From Thelonectria olida (Eukaryota > Ascomycota > Sordariomycetes > Hypocreales > Nectriaceae), in assembly GCA_020736575.1 (NCBI GenBank), contig JAGPYM010000140.1:1-18501 (forward strand): DNA of 18,501 nucleotides. The letters are read 5' to 3'. The notes under the pieces are model-generated. The model made no database searches. It worked only from the letters and a program-made list of their open reading frames with translations, and was not told where the DNA came from. The position numbers were made by a program, and so were the translations under genes. Shown one piece after another: positions 7,291 through 15,530 of the stretch (positions are counted from its first letter, which is position 1; each line of letters opens with the position of its first letter).

Positions 7291-9111
7291 TCAAGTCGAA
7301 ACATCAAACTCCGCCTGTGAGCGCATTTTTATGTCATTCACAGCGGCCCAACTACCTTGAATTGCTTCAAGAAGAGTGACTCCCGCGGCCAGTGAAGTTC
7401 TACCAAAGACTGATGCGGATGCATTGCCAGCGGCGTACAGGCCCGTAATCACCTTCCCGTCAAGGCCCAGCACCCTACTCTTCTTGTTAGTTCGAAGTCC
7501 CCCTTTTGTGCCAGCATCCCCGGGGAAAATTCTTATGGCGTAGAACGGCGGCTTCTGAATTTTGCCCATGGTCGAATTCCCTTTGATATTGGGATCTCCT
7601 ATATATCTTTGATAATTGCTGTTTCCTCTGCCATAATCCCGGTCAACTTCATCGTCGCACATGTTGTTCCAGGTATAAATCGTGCTCGCGAGTAGCCCGT
7701 TATGGATTCCCATTTTGTCTTCCAAATCGTGGATACTATCGGCCGTTAGAAGTGATCCGTCCTGCACCAGGACTGTGTTTGTCCAGGGCTTTAGGTTTCC
7801 GAGAGTGTAGCGCTGTCGATATTGTTGGTCCAGGACCAACCATGCACGTGGATCACCTCCTGGCTGTCGAAGCATGGATCGAACCGCATCTCCGTATGGC
7901 GACGACTCCGCGAAAAATCTGGTCCCTTTGTTGTTGACAACAATAGAGAATGGCTTGGAAATCGCAAACATAGCCTCGATCACATCCCCTGTGATAGGAT
8001 CGTTCATCGTAGGTATGCCCCAAACCTCGCTCAAGAGGCAACTCTCCGCTCTAACACGTTCGCCCAGCCTCAACGCGTCGCCTGTATCGCCACCTGAAAC
8101 GCTAAGACTCCATTCAATCTTTGTACCACTTCGAAGATAGGTGTCCCGCATCTCTTGGTTTCTTGCAAACCCGGCTGTGGCCAGCAGCACCCCAAAGCGC
8201 GACTGAATTTCCAATTTGCCATCACTCGTCTTCACCTTACCACCAACAACAATTCCATCCTGTACCAAGAGCTTGGTAAGCTTTGCATCAGTGATGATGC
8301 GAATATGCTCGTGTCGTTGCCGGCAGACTGAAAGTAGCTGGGCGATGAATGATCGCCCCATCGACATTGGTGAACGGTACCGTAGGGAATAGAATTTCGA
8401 CTTGAGGAGCATCCAACAAACTTGAAGGAAATCCAGTACTGACGCAAATGGTCTCGTCAAGAGCCGAAAATCTTCGAAGCGAGCAACGAGTGGCCCTTTG
8501 CTTTCCAACTGAAGGTACTTCGCCCATGGACCTAGACACGCTGCGTCAAATATTGCGGGATCGAGAGTGCGACCTCCGAGATCCCACGCGCCTTTGAACT
8601 CAGGATGATAGTCTGGGAAACTTGATGGGCTGTCCATCCACCTTAGACCTCTGGACCGCAGGAAAGTGATCATATCGGACCCTTGACTTAGGAAGTCCTG
8701 AATACGTCTCGGTGATGAGAGTAGTCGATCTCCGTTCTTGTCCCTTTGAGTTGCCTCGAGGGCAGACAGTATATACTTCGCGCCAAGGTCCTTGCTGTCG
8801 CTAGCCCCGTGATTATTTTTTACCTCGGCAGAGTGCATGAGGAAATTTGCCGGCATCCAGATTGTCCCTCCCGATCGGAATGTCGTTCCGCCTAGTTTGG
8901 AATGTTGCTCGATAAGGATAGTGTTCAGTTGGCTTGACGTGGCTGCAGCTGCCGCAGCCAAGCCTGCAGCACCACTGCCAACAATGAGCACATCGCAGTG
9001 CAGAATCTCTCGACTTGGTGATCCCATGTCCGGAGCCGAGGGACTTTGGTCGTTCCGAGGCTGCCTGAAAAGAAAAGTGGCAAGTAGAAGGGACGATGCG
9101 AACAACCGCAT
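7291..9111 (-). CDS. FAD-dependent dehydrogenase, 3-ketosteroid delta-1-dehydrogenase-like
   Basis: A flavoprotein of the fumarate reductase/KstD superfamily, 606 residues, single exon, intact. After a short hydrophobic N-terminus (residues 3-16, a possible signal peptide or anchor) comes the FAD-binding Rossmann motif VLIVGSGAAGLAAA (41-54; glycines 45, 47, 50) with the ribose-binding Glu at 68. KLGGTTFRSGGTIWMP at 72-87 matches the second flavin-contact segment. The C-terminus has PGDAGTKGGL (530-539), which is KstD-like, and GLYAAGNASASVFGRT (557-572), the closing FAD-contact motif of the superfamily. KstD enzymes place a 1,2-double bond in 3-keto steroids; fungal relatives work on steroids or triterpenoid metabolites such as helvolic acid. 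Here no terpene cyclase, P450 or other tailoring gene is visible, so the substrate is unknown. Length is near the upper end for the family because of the N-terminal extension. The start is the first ATG of the frame. Confidence 0.88.
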   Translation of the reverse strand: MRLFASSLLLATFLFRQPRNDQSPSAPDMGSPSREILHCDVLIVGSGAAGLAAAAAATSSQLNTILIEQHSKLGGTTFRSGGTIWMPANFLMHSAEVKNNHGASDSKDLGAKYILSALEATQRDKNGDRLLSSPRRIQDFLSQGSDMITFLRSRGLRWMDSPSSFPDYHPEFKGAWDLGGRTLDPAIFDAACLGPWAKYLQLESKGPLVARFEDFRLLTRPFASVLDFLQVCWMLLKSKFYSLRYRSPMSMGRSFIAQLLSVCRQRHEHIRIITDAKLTKLLVQDGIVVGGKVKTSDGKLEIQSRFGVLLATAGFARNQEMRDTYLRSGTKIEWSLSVSGGDTGDALRLGERVRAESCLLSEVWGIPTMNDPITGDVIEAMFAISKPFSIVVNNKGTRFFAESSPYGDAVRSMLRQPGGDPRAWLVLDQQYRQRYTLGNLKPWTNTVLVQDGSLLTADSIHDLEDKMGIHNGLLASTIYTWNNMCDDEVDRDYGRGNSNYQRYIGDPNIKGNSTMGKIQKPPFYAIRIFPGDAGTKGGLRTNKKSRVLGLDGKVITGLYAAGNASASVFGRTSLAAGVTLLEAIQGSWAAVNDIKMRSQAEFDVST

Positions 9112-9225
9112 GATCTACAAATGGGGTTGAACCGGCTTTATCGTCGCTTGCCGCACGGAATCTAAACAACTACTGTACAATGAATTGTGTTTACAAAATG
9201 TTGTTCGGCTAAAAAATCCCTAAAT

Positions 9226-9251
9226 TGACGTTTCGTCATATTTTAGACGTC
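9226..9251. promoter_or_regulatory. bZIP/CRE-like sites upstream of the FAD enzyme
   Basis: TGACG and CGTCA face each other with a TTT spacer at 9226-9238, followed by the palindrome GACGTC at 9246-9251. Both resemble half-sites and cores bound by ATF/CREB-type bZIP factors. They lie about 115-140 bp upstream of the ATG of the minus-strand FAD enzyme at 9111, a sensible promoter position. Binding is inferred from motif only. Confidence 0.4.
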
Positions 9252-9605
9252 CAGTAGCGGCTGGGAAACTTGTCGCTTTTGTCCAATAGTTCACGCCACG
9301 GACCAATCCTGTGGCGCATTGCGGCTATGGTGAGGGAACATGACCAGCAAGAGCCGGAAGCGGCGCGAGAGGAAATTAGCGACAGTCAACGCGGCCGTTA
9401 CTGTATGACCCGCTCCAACCCTCGGCGCAAAGCCAGACTTTGGACTTTGGACCAAATATGGGGTTTGGTATATGTAGCGCGACAAAAGTGACAACGGCCA
9501 GAAATGGCCTTATTATCTATGGACTATTCTGGCCCTTCGCTATGGTAATATGACAATCTCAATGGTCCATTTCTAGATGCTACTTTACCTACTCTAAGTT
9601 GGATA

Positions 9606-9640
9606 ACGGTAAGAAAGACAACGGTAATAGAGATTACGGT
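9606..9640. repeat. ACGGT motif repeated every 15 bp
   Basis: ACGGT begins at 9606, 9621 and 9636, exactly 15 bp apart, within a degenerate 15-bp unit (ACGGTAAGAAAGACA, then ACGGTAATAGAGATT, then ACGGTGAA). It could be a decayed tandem repeat. The region 9252-9726 otherwise holds no convincing gene. Confidence 0.55.
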
Positions 9641-9726
9641 GAAATCAATGCATCAGTTTGAGTCTCCGTATTTTTTTCTGCCGGACAAATAGTGTTAGCT
9701 GCGACGAAGTCAGTAACGTATATGAT

Positions 9727-9784
9727 AAGCGAGTGCACAATACAAGCGAGTGCACAATACAAGCGAGTGCACAATACAAGCGAG
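9727..9784. repeat. 17-bp tandem repeat, 3.4 copies
   Basis: The unit AAGCGAGTGCACAATAC occurs perfectly at 9727-9743, 9744-9760 and 9761-9777, with a partial fourth copy to 9784. Each unit carries the palindrome GTGCAC. The copies are identical, so the array is young or held constant. It lies in non-coding DNA; the 285-bp plus-strand frame across it has no gene-like character. Confidence 0.95.
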
Positions 9785-10222
9785 TTATCTCTATTTGTGC
9801 AACCTGCACGTAGCAAAGTTATGCGCACGACATCAGAGGATCACATAGCCTATGTACTGATGCTTCCTATGTCACTCGGTTCTGTGACATGCCACTTCGA
9901 TGCTATTATTAACAACGCATCAAGTAGCCATCAGCCTGGATGCTCTTCCCAGCCTAAAGAAAAGTATTTTAATTAAAATTAACTCTCGGTATAAAGGCGA
10001 TCGTCATACCTAAAATGGAATAACTATAACTTAATGAAATTTCGTAGATGTATTTATTCTATAAAAGAAAAACCTATCTAGCTAGACTTGTGACACATTG
10101 GGTCTGAAGCAAATTAGAAAGACGAATTATTTGTTTGACTAGAGACTAGTCCTCTACGTTGATATCCGTTGAGAGTTTGAGACAAAACCCGACAGGTAGG
10201 CTTAATGCACGCCACCAGCATG
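9785..10222. other. non-coding stretch left of the SANT relic
   Basis: AT-rich in the middle (about 9960-10080), with no supported gene. From about 10140 rightward it still seems to match, weakly, the DNA just downstream of the intact SANT gene (12570-12665), so the duplicated segment probably includes 3' flank. Confidence 0.45.
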
Positions 10223-10370
10223 CTAAGATTTCTTCTGACCCTTGAGCCTCGTAGAGTAATGAACTTGTAGACTCTATGGCGACCGCCCTGGATATATGTC
10301 AATGAAACTTCTGTAGATCTCGGGCCACGAAAGCTTTTGTCTCTCCTTCAAATCAAGGAGCTTTGCATAC
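10223..10370 (-). pseudogene. decayed copy of the Myb/SANT gene 3' end
   Basis: In the minus frame ending at TAG 10223-10225 the translation gives LLDLKERQKLSWPEIYRSF, then IDIYPGRSP, a stop, and SLQVHYSTRLKGQKKS. This lines up with the last 50 residues of the intact gene ending at 12666 (LLIKLKEDDRLAWPEIHQRF, ETYPGRSVESLQVHYSTKIKNRERS), including the position of the natural stop. An internal TAG at 10274-10276 replaces the codon aligned with Val-Glu. Base-level similarity is plain around GACCGCCCTGGATAT in both copies. Upstream of about 10370 the match fades. It is a partial, inactive paralogue 2.4 kb from the intact one and on the same strand. Confidence 0.82.
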
Positions 10371-10781
10371 TACAACAGCACCCCGAGTGGTGAGGATGTC
10401 GTCATCAACATGCTCCGGGATGGCAACATGACTGTGGGAGGAGGCTTGATCATGCTGCCGGCGCTACCTTGTGGTGCCAAGTATCATCGCCATGTCCGAA
10501 TCCTTTCCGTATAAGGTAAATATACCTCTTTGTATCTCTATGCTGCCTTGCCAGGCATGGCTATATAGCCGGGCTGCAACAGCTTGCTTCCCGGTTACCA
10601 ACATCATATGTGTGTGATAAGCCATCTTCATACAGGCTACCCTGCTTGACATGGGGGGCTTAATTCAGGGGCTCAGCCCCAACCAGGAGAACATAAATGG
10701 GCGACGCCTCCCCATTGCTTCTGATCCTCCAATCCTACTGCCTCCCAGAGTTCATCTTCTTAGTTTTATGACCTACCAACA
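10371..10781. other. non-coding stretch upstream of the AT-hook gene
   Basis: No supported gene. A 6-bp palindrome with a single central base (GGGGCTCAGCCCC) is at 10668-10680. The part next to 10782 presumably holds the promoter of the AT-hook gene; no clear TATA or other core element stands out. Confidence 0.4.
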
Positions 10782-11391
10782 ATGTCTTCTCCTATTCTAG
10801 GCGATAGCCCCTCTCTGAACGAGCGCCCTGGGGGGAAGCAATCGAAACACATGTCTCTCAAAAAGCACGATACTGGTATTCCGATGAACACTCCCACGGA
10901 TCCAAATTCAGTCATTCCTGATGATGATGGCAGTACAGGTTGGCTCTCTACTGAGTATTACAAGAAATTTGCTGACTGGAAGTGCAGACCATGTCATGCC
11001 TACTCAGGGCCCTCGCTGTCACCATCAGTCTCCAAGAGGCGAACATTGTAGTGAGGCAGGATGGGGCCCTGAGTTCTTCCCCAACTGCGAGTACCCTGGG
11101 ACCCCAACTGAAATGGACAGTCCCACGTGTTATGAACGTTTTGTTTCGGCTCCCCAATCCGGGCCCCTTCAGGGTCCCCGTCATGGCACCAGTCGAATTC
11201 AGAAGCGCCGGGGAAGGCCCGAGAGGTATAAAATGAATGGCAACGCCTCAAGAATTACGTCGTGTCCGCCAGTTACACCAAGGATAGAGAGTGCGCTCCA
11301 GTCTTTTGAAAAAGAACTGAGGCTTCTGGAGGAGCAGAACAGGACGCGGTTGAAGGCGAGCCAGGAAAACTCATCTCAGAAGAATGGCTAG
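10782..11391 (+). CDS. small protein with AT-hook-like motif and C-terminal helix, two exons
   Basis: Model: exon 1 at 10782-10981, intron 10982-11051 (GTGCAG...TTGTAG, 70 nt), exon 2 at 11052-11391, giving 179 residues. The ATG has A at -3. Removing the intron joins the two frames exactly and skips the TAG that ends the first frame. Exon 1 is polar with an aromatic end (WLSTEYYKKFADW); exon 2 holds KRRGRPERYK, whose RGRP core is that of an AT-hook, a minor-groove DNA-binding motif, and ends in a likely coiled coil (IESALQSFEKELRLLEEQN). A nuclear DNA-binding role is suggested by the motif only. The donor is not ideal, so a one-base frame shift in a decaying gene is an alternative. I recognise no family for the rest. 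The neighbour on the left is the SANT relic. Confidence 0.5.
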
Positions 11392-11911
11392 ATGTACTGT
11401 ATAGCCTTTGGCATCCACCACTCATTGGCCAGGCACTATACAGGAGGAAAATCATAAGATCTGATATTCTCATCTGTATGCGTATCGTAATGGTGGCCGG
11501 AGGTAGTGGTGGTATGTGTTAGCTTGGTGCTGCCACACCCAAACCTCATCTCTGAGGGCAATCATAGAAGGACGCGACATTCCTATGGAGGTGTGGGCCG
11601 TAGTTATGTAATAGGTTCGATTTACAACGCCCCAGATGTGGTTTGAGAGAGAGACGTCGTTTGGGGGGTTGTCTGGAATGGGTCCGAGAGGGGCAGCGGG
11701 ATGCATTTGATGGCTTGTATATTGAGCAGCGTGGCTCACTCTTGAAGGAGTGGGGGAATGGCTGGTTGGCTGGGTCATGCTGGCTCGTATCGCGCAAGGT
11801 GTGGACATAGTGATGGAATAAGTGGTTGTTTGTGTTCACACTGATTGATTTTGTACGCATAGATAAGATAAGAGCTGGTCGGACCGCCATATTGCTGACC
11901 CGTGAATCCTT
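11392..11911. other. non-coding stretch after the AT-hook gene
   Basis: Two overlapping minus-strand frames of about 110 codons occur here, both rich in His, Pro, Ser and Arg with no motif and no gene-like codon pattern; I take them as chance. It presumably includes the 3' untranslated region of the AT-hook gene. Confidence 0.4.
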
Positions 11912-12199
11912 AAATTCGCCTGGTCTGTGCAGGTCGTGAGGTTAGTCATATTGGAGCTGCAAAAGTATAAGGAGGTTATCGAGACAGATAGTTAGGACAA
12001 GCCTTACGAGGGAGTTCAGTACGTTATATTGAACTTTCCAGGGAAGGCACAGGCCTTTGTGTTAGAAACGCGTCGCATTTTGCGTTTTGGCCAACCATGC
12101 CCAGAATGGAAGTGCTACTTCTTTGCTACGTTACAATGACGCGAGATCAATAATATGCTTCTTCATGATGGAATGATCAAGCCGTCCCCTGCACGGTAA
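11912..12199 (+). pseudogene. decayed unrecognised coding sequence with in-frame stops
   Basis: One plus-strand frame reads coherently through two internal stops: VVRLVILELQKYKEVIETDS, stop (11993-11995), DKPYEGVQYVILNFPGKAQ, AFVLETRRILRFGQPCPEW, KCYFFATLQ, stop (12137-12139), REINNMLLHDGMIKPSPAR, stop (12197-12199). The balanced residue make-up, with Trp, Cys and aromatic residues well spread, is unlike the other frames here. The first stop could come from TGG and the second from CGA by single transitions, as RIP or deamination would give. I do not recognise the parent family; a transposon or accessory gene is possible. Confidence 0.5.
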
Positions 12200-12257
12200 A
12201 TGCGAGGCTGGATGATGTGGTAAATGTCCGCTCACAACCACCCATCATGAAAATCGT

Positions 12258-12281
12258 TGCCCCGGCCGGGTTCGAACCGTC
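12258..12281 (-). other. tRNA T-arm/B-box-like sequence without a tRNA body
   Basis: On the minus strand GACGG-TTCGAAC-CCGGC forms a T-arm with four of five stem pairs, followed by CGGGGCA where an acceptor 3' strand would be. The B-box consensus of RNA polymerase III promoters is matched. No upstream TGCCCCG partner, D-arm or anticodon arm can be placed within the next 130 bases, so this is not a working tRNA as far as I can see. It could be a tRNA-derived SINE end or a chance match. Confidence 0.3.
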
Positions 12282-12665
12282 AACTTCTTCCTCACTGAAT
12301 AGGTCCCAAGCCGGAATTTGCTGGGAAGATTGAGGCCACTAGCCTCTTGATCATTTGATATCTCCCAAACACCAACGGCAAGCGGGCTCCGCGGATCTTC
12401 GAGTATAGTCTCGACATCCTAAATCTCAGATACAAAATATACATTGCCATTGTCGAATCGGGGATACGGATGTATTAATAACTAGGGAGAACCATTGCAG
12501 AATGTGCTGACCAACCATAACTGATTAGTTTTGCATAAAACAATCCATCCACTTCTTCACAATTATTGACGTCAAATCACATTGATGTCTCCGACTCGGG
12601 GTCTTAACACCATCGGCATAACTGATAGCCCAAGAGCAGACTTGACATACTCCGCCACCAATACG
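12282..12665. other. downstream flank of the SANT gene
   Basis: No supported gene. A full CRE-type palindrome TGACGTCA is at 12567-12574, about 90 bp past the stop of the SANT gene; its position makes a promoter role for that gene unlikely. The last 95 bases or so resemble the flank of the decayed copy at 10140-10222. Confidence 0.4.
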
Positions 12666-14827
12666 CTAGGACCTCTCCCGATTCTTGATCTTCGTAGAAT
12701 AATGGACCTGTAGGCTCTCGACGGACCGCCCTGGATATGTTTCGCTAAACCGCTGGTGAATCTCAGGCCAAGCAAGCCTATCGTCTTCCTTCAACTTGAT
12801 GAGGAGCCCATCCTCCGCAGTTGTGTAACGAACTCTCGTAGCGGAAGCTCGCTTAGCCCTGCGGACTGTCCGTCTCGATGGTGAATCCGCACAACTCCGA
12901 TCAGGGCTGCTAGCATGCTCACGCTCTGTACAAGGAGTCCAGTCGAATTGCAGTTGAAATGTCGTCCTGCCATTCTCCATTATGCGCTTCAGCGAAACAT
13001 TCTCAAGCGGCCATTCCTCAAACCTAGCGAGAACTGCACCGACTTCGGTGCATGGCGTCTGTGACAATGGTGGACTAGCGATCCTGCTTGTCCGAGAACG
13101 GTTATCCCATTTGGTTGGCCGGGTAGAGTATCTTCGAGATGCTCTACCCTTGTCACTTGCGGCTGCATGGCGTATCGAACCGGTCGAGGACTTGGAGACT
13201 CTACGGCGCTTGCGTAGGCATTGCTCATCCTCGCCCGATGTTTCGCCTTCAGGATCGCTTTCTTCGGCTGCCAAGTCAGAGGAATAGCCCTTGTGACGTA
13301 AGTTCTTGCGGTTACTATCTTCGCTTCTTCGGGAGTGGCCGTCCGCGTCGCTATCACTACCATCATCATAGCGTATCGACTTGAGCGCGGCTCGACGACG
13401 GGAACGGCGGCGTGTTATCGGAGTCTGGGACGGAGACGGCAGCTCTTGGATTTCTGATGATAGTCCAGATGTGGCTGTTTGAGCTTGGACTTCAACGTCG
13501 TTGGATTCGCAGCCAGTCATTGCGAGGCCTTGAACTTGGGATGTTTCTGACGAGAGTTGTCTTTCGGAAGATGCGTCGCGTGTTCCAGGAACACTGCAGC
13601 TTGAAGGAGCCGCGCTTATTGGCACGTCACCGCTATTCTCCGAAACTTCAGCCGTCTCGAGCGGTGCGAGGATTAGCGGTTGTGAGGTGTGTGCCGATGT
13701 CGAAGGATCTGAAGCACTCTGCGATGAGGTCGCTATTCCGATTAGGATAGCACCATTGTCAACAGCGCCTGGCTTCGTAGTATCAACTATCGCAAGATCC
13801 TGTCCTTCAGGGGAGTCCAGAGTCAGGTTTCCAGGACTTCCGCGAGGGCTCTCGGGGATAGTCTCATGGCAGGTGGGGGTGTCGCTCGCAGGTGCGTTAT
13901 CACAAGAATTCCCATTCAGATCAGGATGTGTGAGATAGGGCCCCGATGATTCATGTGCCGGAGTTGGGGAACCAACCGCGCTGTGAGGCTCAGACTTCTG
14001 GGACTCAGTCACGTCGACATATGTCGCATTGCTATCGAACAAAATTGGTTTCCTTGAATGGGGATCACGGTTATCTGGTCTCCTACTCGGGCTTGCTAGG
14101 TTGAATATTAGTTCCTAGCGCTTTTGGAGTGCGACGGATTTCTGGACTTACTCATACAGCTTGTGCGGCGCAGTCGCGACCGAGTTGAAGATATCCGAAG
14201 TTCGTGAGCGGGCGGAAGCGAGGTATCAGCGTCATTGGAGGCCCGGCAGTCATCATCATCCGTATCGGAGTCCACGTCGGAGGGAATTAAGATTGGTTGG
14301 TAAGAGGCTCCCAGTGCAGAAGCTGACGGAGAATCATCGTTATCTTCGCCCAAGGTCAAGAAAGGGGCTTTCGGGTCAGCGTTCAGAGACACCTTGTTTC
14401 TGCCTTCCCCCGCCTCAATGTTAATTGCAGAATCTACTAGACATCGTCAGCTGGGTGTGTCACGGTTAGATTTGGGACAATAGTTCGACTCTTACAGTTG
14501 AATGGACGCTCCTTCTTGTCAATATCCGATAGTTCTGTAGCTTGTGATGTGACGATTCCGTCCCCACACCATCATCAGCCACAGGGCGCATCGCCTCGTC
14601 AATGGCCTCCTCAATCGAAGGAGACCCTGCGTAGGGGTTGGCATCGGTCGAATCCTTCCCGCTCACAACAATAGGGGGGAATTCTCTGCATAAGACGCGA
14701 CAGACTGAGAAAAGGAGGCATCAGAAAGGCAAGGTAGCCGCTCACAATTCCTAGTCTTTGCAGGAGGCTTGGGCTTTCGGTGTAACTGGGAAGGATTCCA
14801 TTGCGTGATTTCCAAGGGACGGTACAT
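12666..14827 (-). CDS. Myb/SANT-domain protein, four exons
   Basis: Model: exons 14746-14827, 14496-14704, 14152-14413 and 12666-14095, giving 660 residues with no frame break. Intron 3 (14096-14151) is strong: GTAAGT donor, CTAAT branch, CCTAG acceptor. Intron 1 (14705-14745) has GTGAGC and TTTTCTCAG but is only 41 nt. Intron 2 starts at a clear GTAAGA (14495); the stronger-looking acceptors at 14434-14438 leave the wrong phase, while AG at 14414-14415 keeps the frame. The protein is mostly Ser/Asp/Thr-rich and probably disordered, with an acidic run (DVDSDTDDDD) in exon 3. Near 543-570 it has FEEWPLENVSLKRI and TTFQLQFDW, a pair I associate with fungal proteins of this type, then basic residues and a C-terminal SANT/Myb-like domain from about 607 (YTTAEDGLLIKLK, WPEIHQRF, PGRSVESLQVHYSTKIK). 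A nuclear DNA- or chromatin-binding role is likely; targets are unknown. A decayed copy of its end lies at 10223-10370. Confidence 0.8.
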
Positions 14828-15296
14828 AGTTGTGTCCGTGTAGCAACCGTGAAACAAAGAGCTGGGTCAGAAATGAGAAGTGCGGATTGAAGTGTTGCAG
14901 AATCAAGAACAACCCGGGAGCGAAATCTCTAGCTTATTTATATTCAAACGCGCTCTCCATTCCACCCCCAAGAGTAGAACGGACGCCCTGCACCAAGAAG
15001 CGAGAGCTCCTTATTCGCCGAGCCAACAGGGAAAGAGAGCAACCTTCCATGACAAGTGTGTGATTCAGCTGGACTTGGGAGATGTGGATCGAAGCAACGC
15101 GGCGGGCCCGGAAGTGCAGAGGGATGTTGGTGATCTGGCTTCGTTGGCGGTGATCTCAGGCATGATTCGGCTACGCCTCCCCTATTCCGCCGGCCACCTT
15201 ACGACCTGACGGATAAACTGCCTCGAAGATCATGAGAAGTGGGTTGACTAAAGGAGAGAGGATTAACCTGACAGGGCCACATCCTCCTCCTCCTCC
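14828..15296. other. 5' flank of the SANT gene
   Basis: A plus-strand frame of 109 codons (14880-15209) starts with GTG and shows no motif; I take it as chance. The stretch is a plausible promoter and 5' untranslated region of the minus-strand SANT gene. A short CTC/TCC run is at 15284-15298. Confidence 0.4.
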
Positions 15297-15530
15297 TCAT
15301 CCTACGGCATAGCTTGTCAGACTTTGATCAGCCAGCTGCCTCTTGTCGTCTTCATTAGATCGCATCACCCAGAAATGCTTCATCCAGGCGCTCAAGCATC
15401 GGGAATCGAAGACGAAGGGGCCGTCCTCGAGTGTCCTTAGCATCCCGTCGGCAAGGACGGCACTGCCACAGCCTCCAGATGTTGATGTTGCGTTCTAACT
15501 CGTCGTATCAAAGAAATCGCCTCCACCTGC
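15297..15530 (-). pseudogene. decayed unrecognised coding fragment
   Basis: The minus frame ending at TGA 15297-15299 reads AGGGDFFDTTS, stop (15495-15497), NATSTSGGCGSAVLADGM, LRTLEDGPFVFDSRCLSAW, MKHFWVMRSNEDDKRQLADQ, SLTSYAVG. The residue make-up (Trp, Phe, Cys, Gly, balanced charge) and codon choice look like real protein. The inner TAG could be a former TGG or CAG. The upstream end is a TAA at 15531-15533, so only about 77 codons remain. It might instead be a late exon of a gene further right on the same strand, but I could not build one. No family recognised. Confidence 0.45.

Noticed and set aside
7752..8140. Several plus-strand frames of 60-90 codons inside the FAD enzyme.
   Set aside because: Antisense shadows of an intact, well-recognised gene.
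9270..9494. Overlapping plus and minus frames of about 70 codons.
   Set aside because: No motif, both strands equally open, and no gene-like residue pattern.
9634..9976. Frames of 64 and 94 codons across the 17-bp tandem repeat.
   Set aside because: Openness comes partly from the repeat, which has no stop in that phase; no protein-like features.
11470..11890. Two minus-strand frames of 112 and 114 codons.
   Set aside because: They overlap each other in different phases, are rich in His, Pro, Ser and Arg, and show no motif.
14880..15209. Plus-strand 109-codon frame upstream of the SANT gene.
   Set aside because: It starts at GTG, has no motif and lies where the SANT promoter should be.
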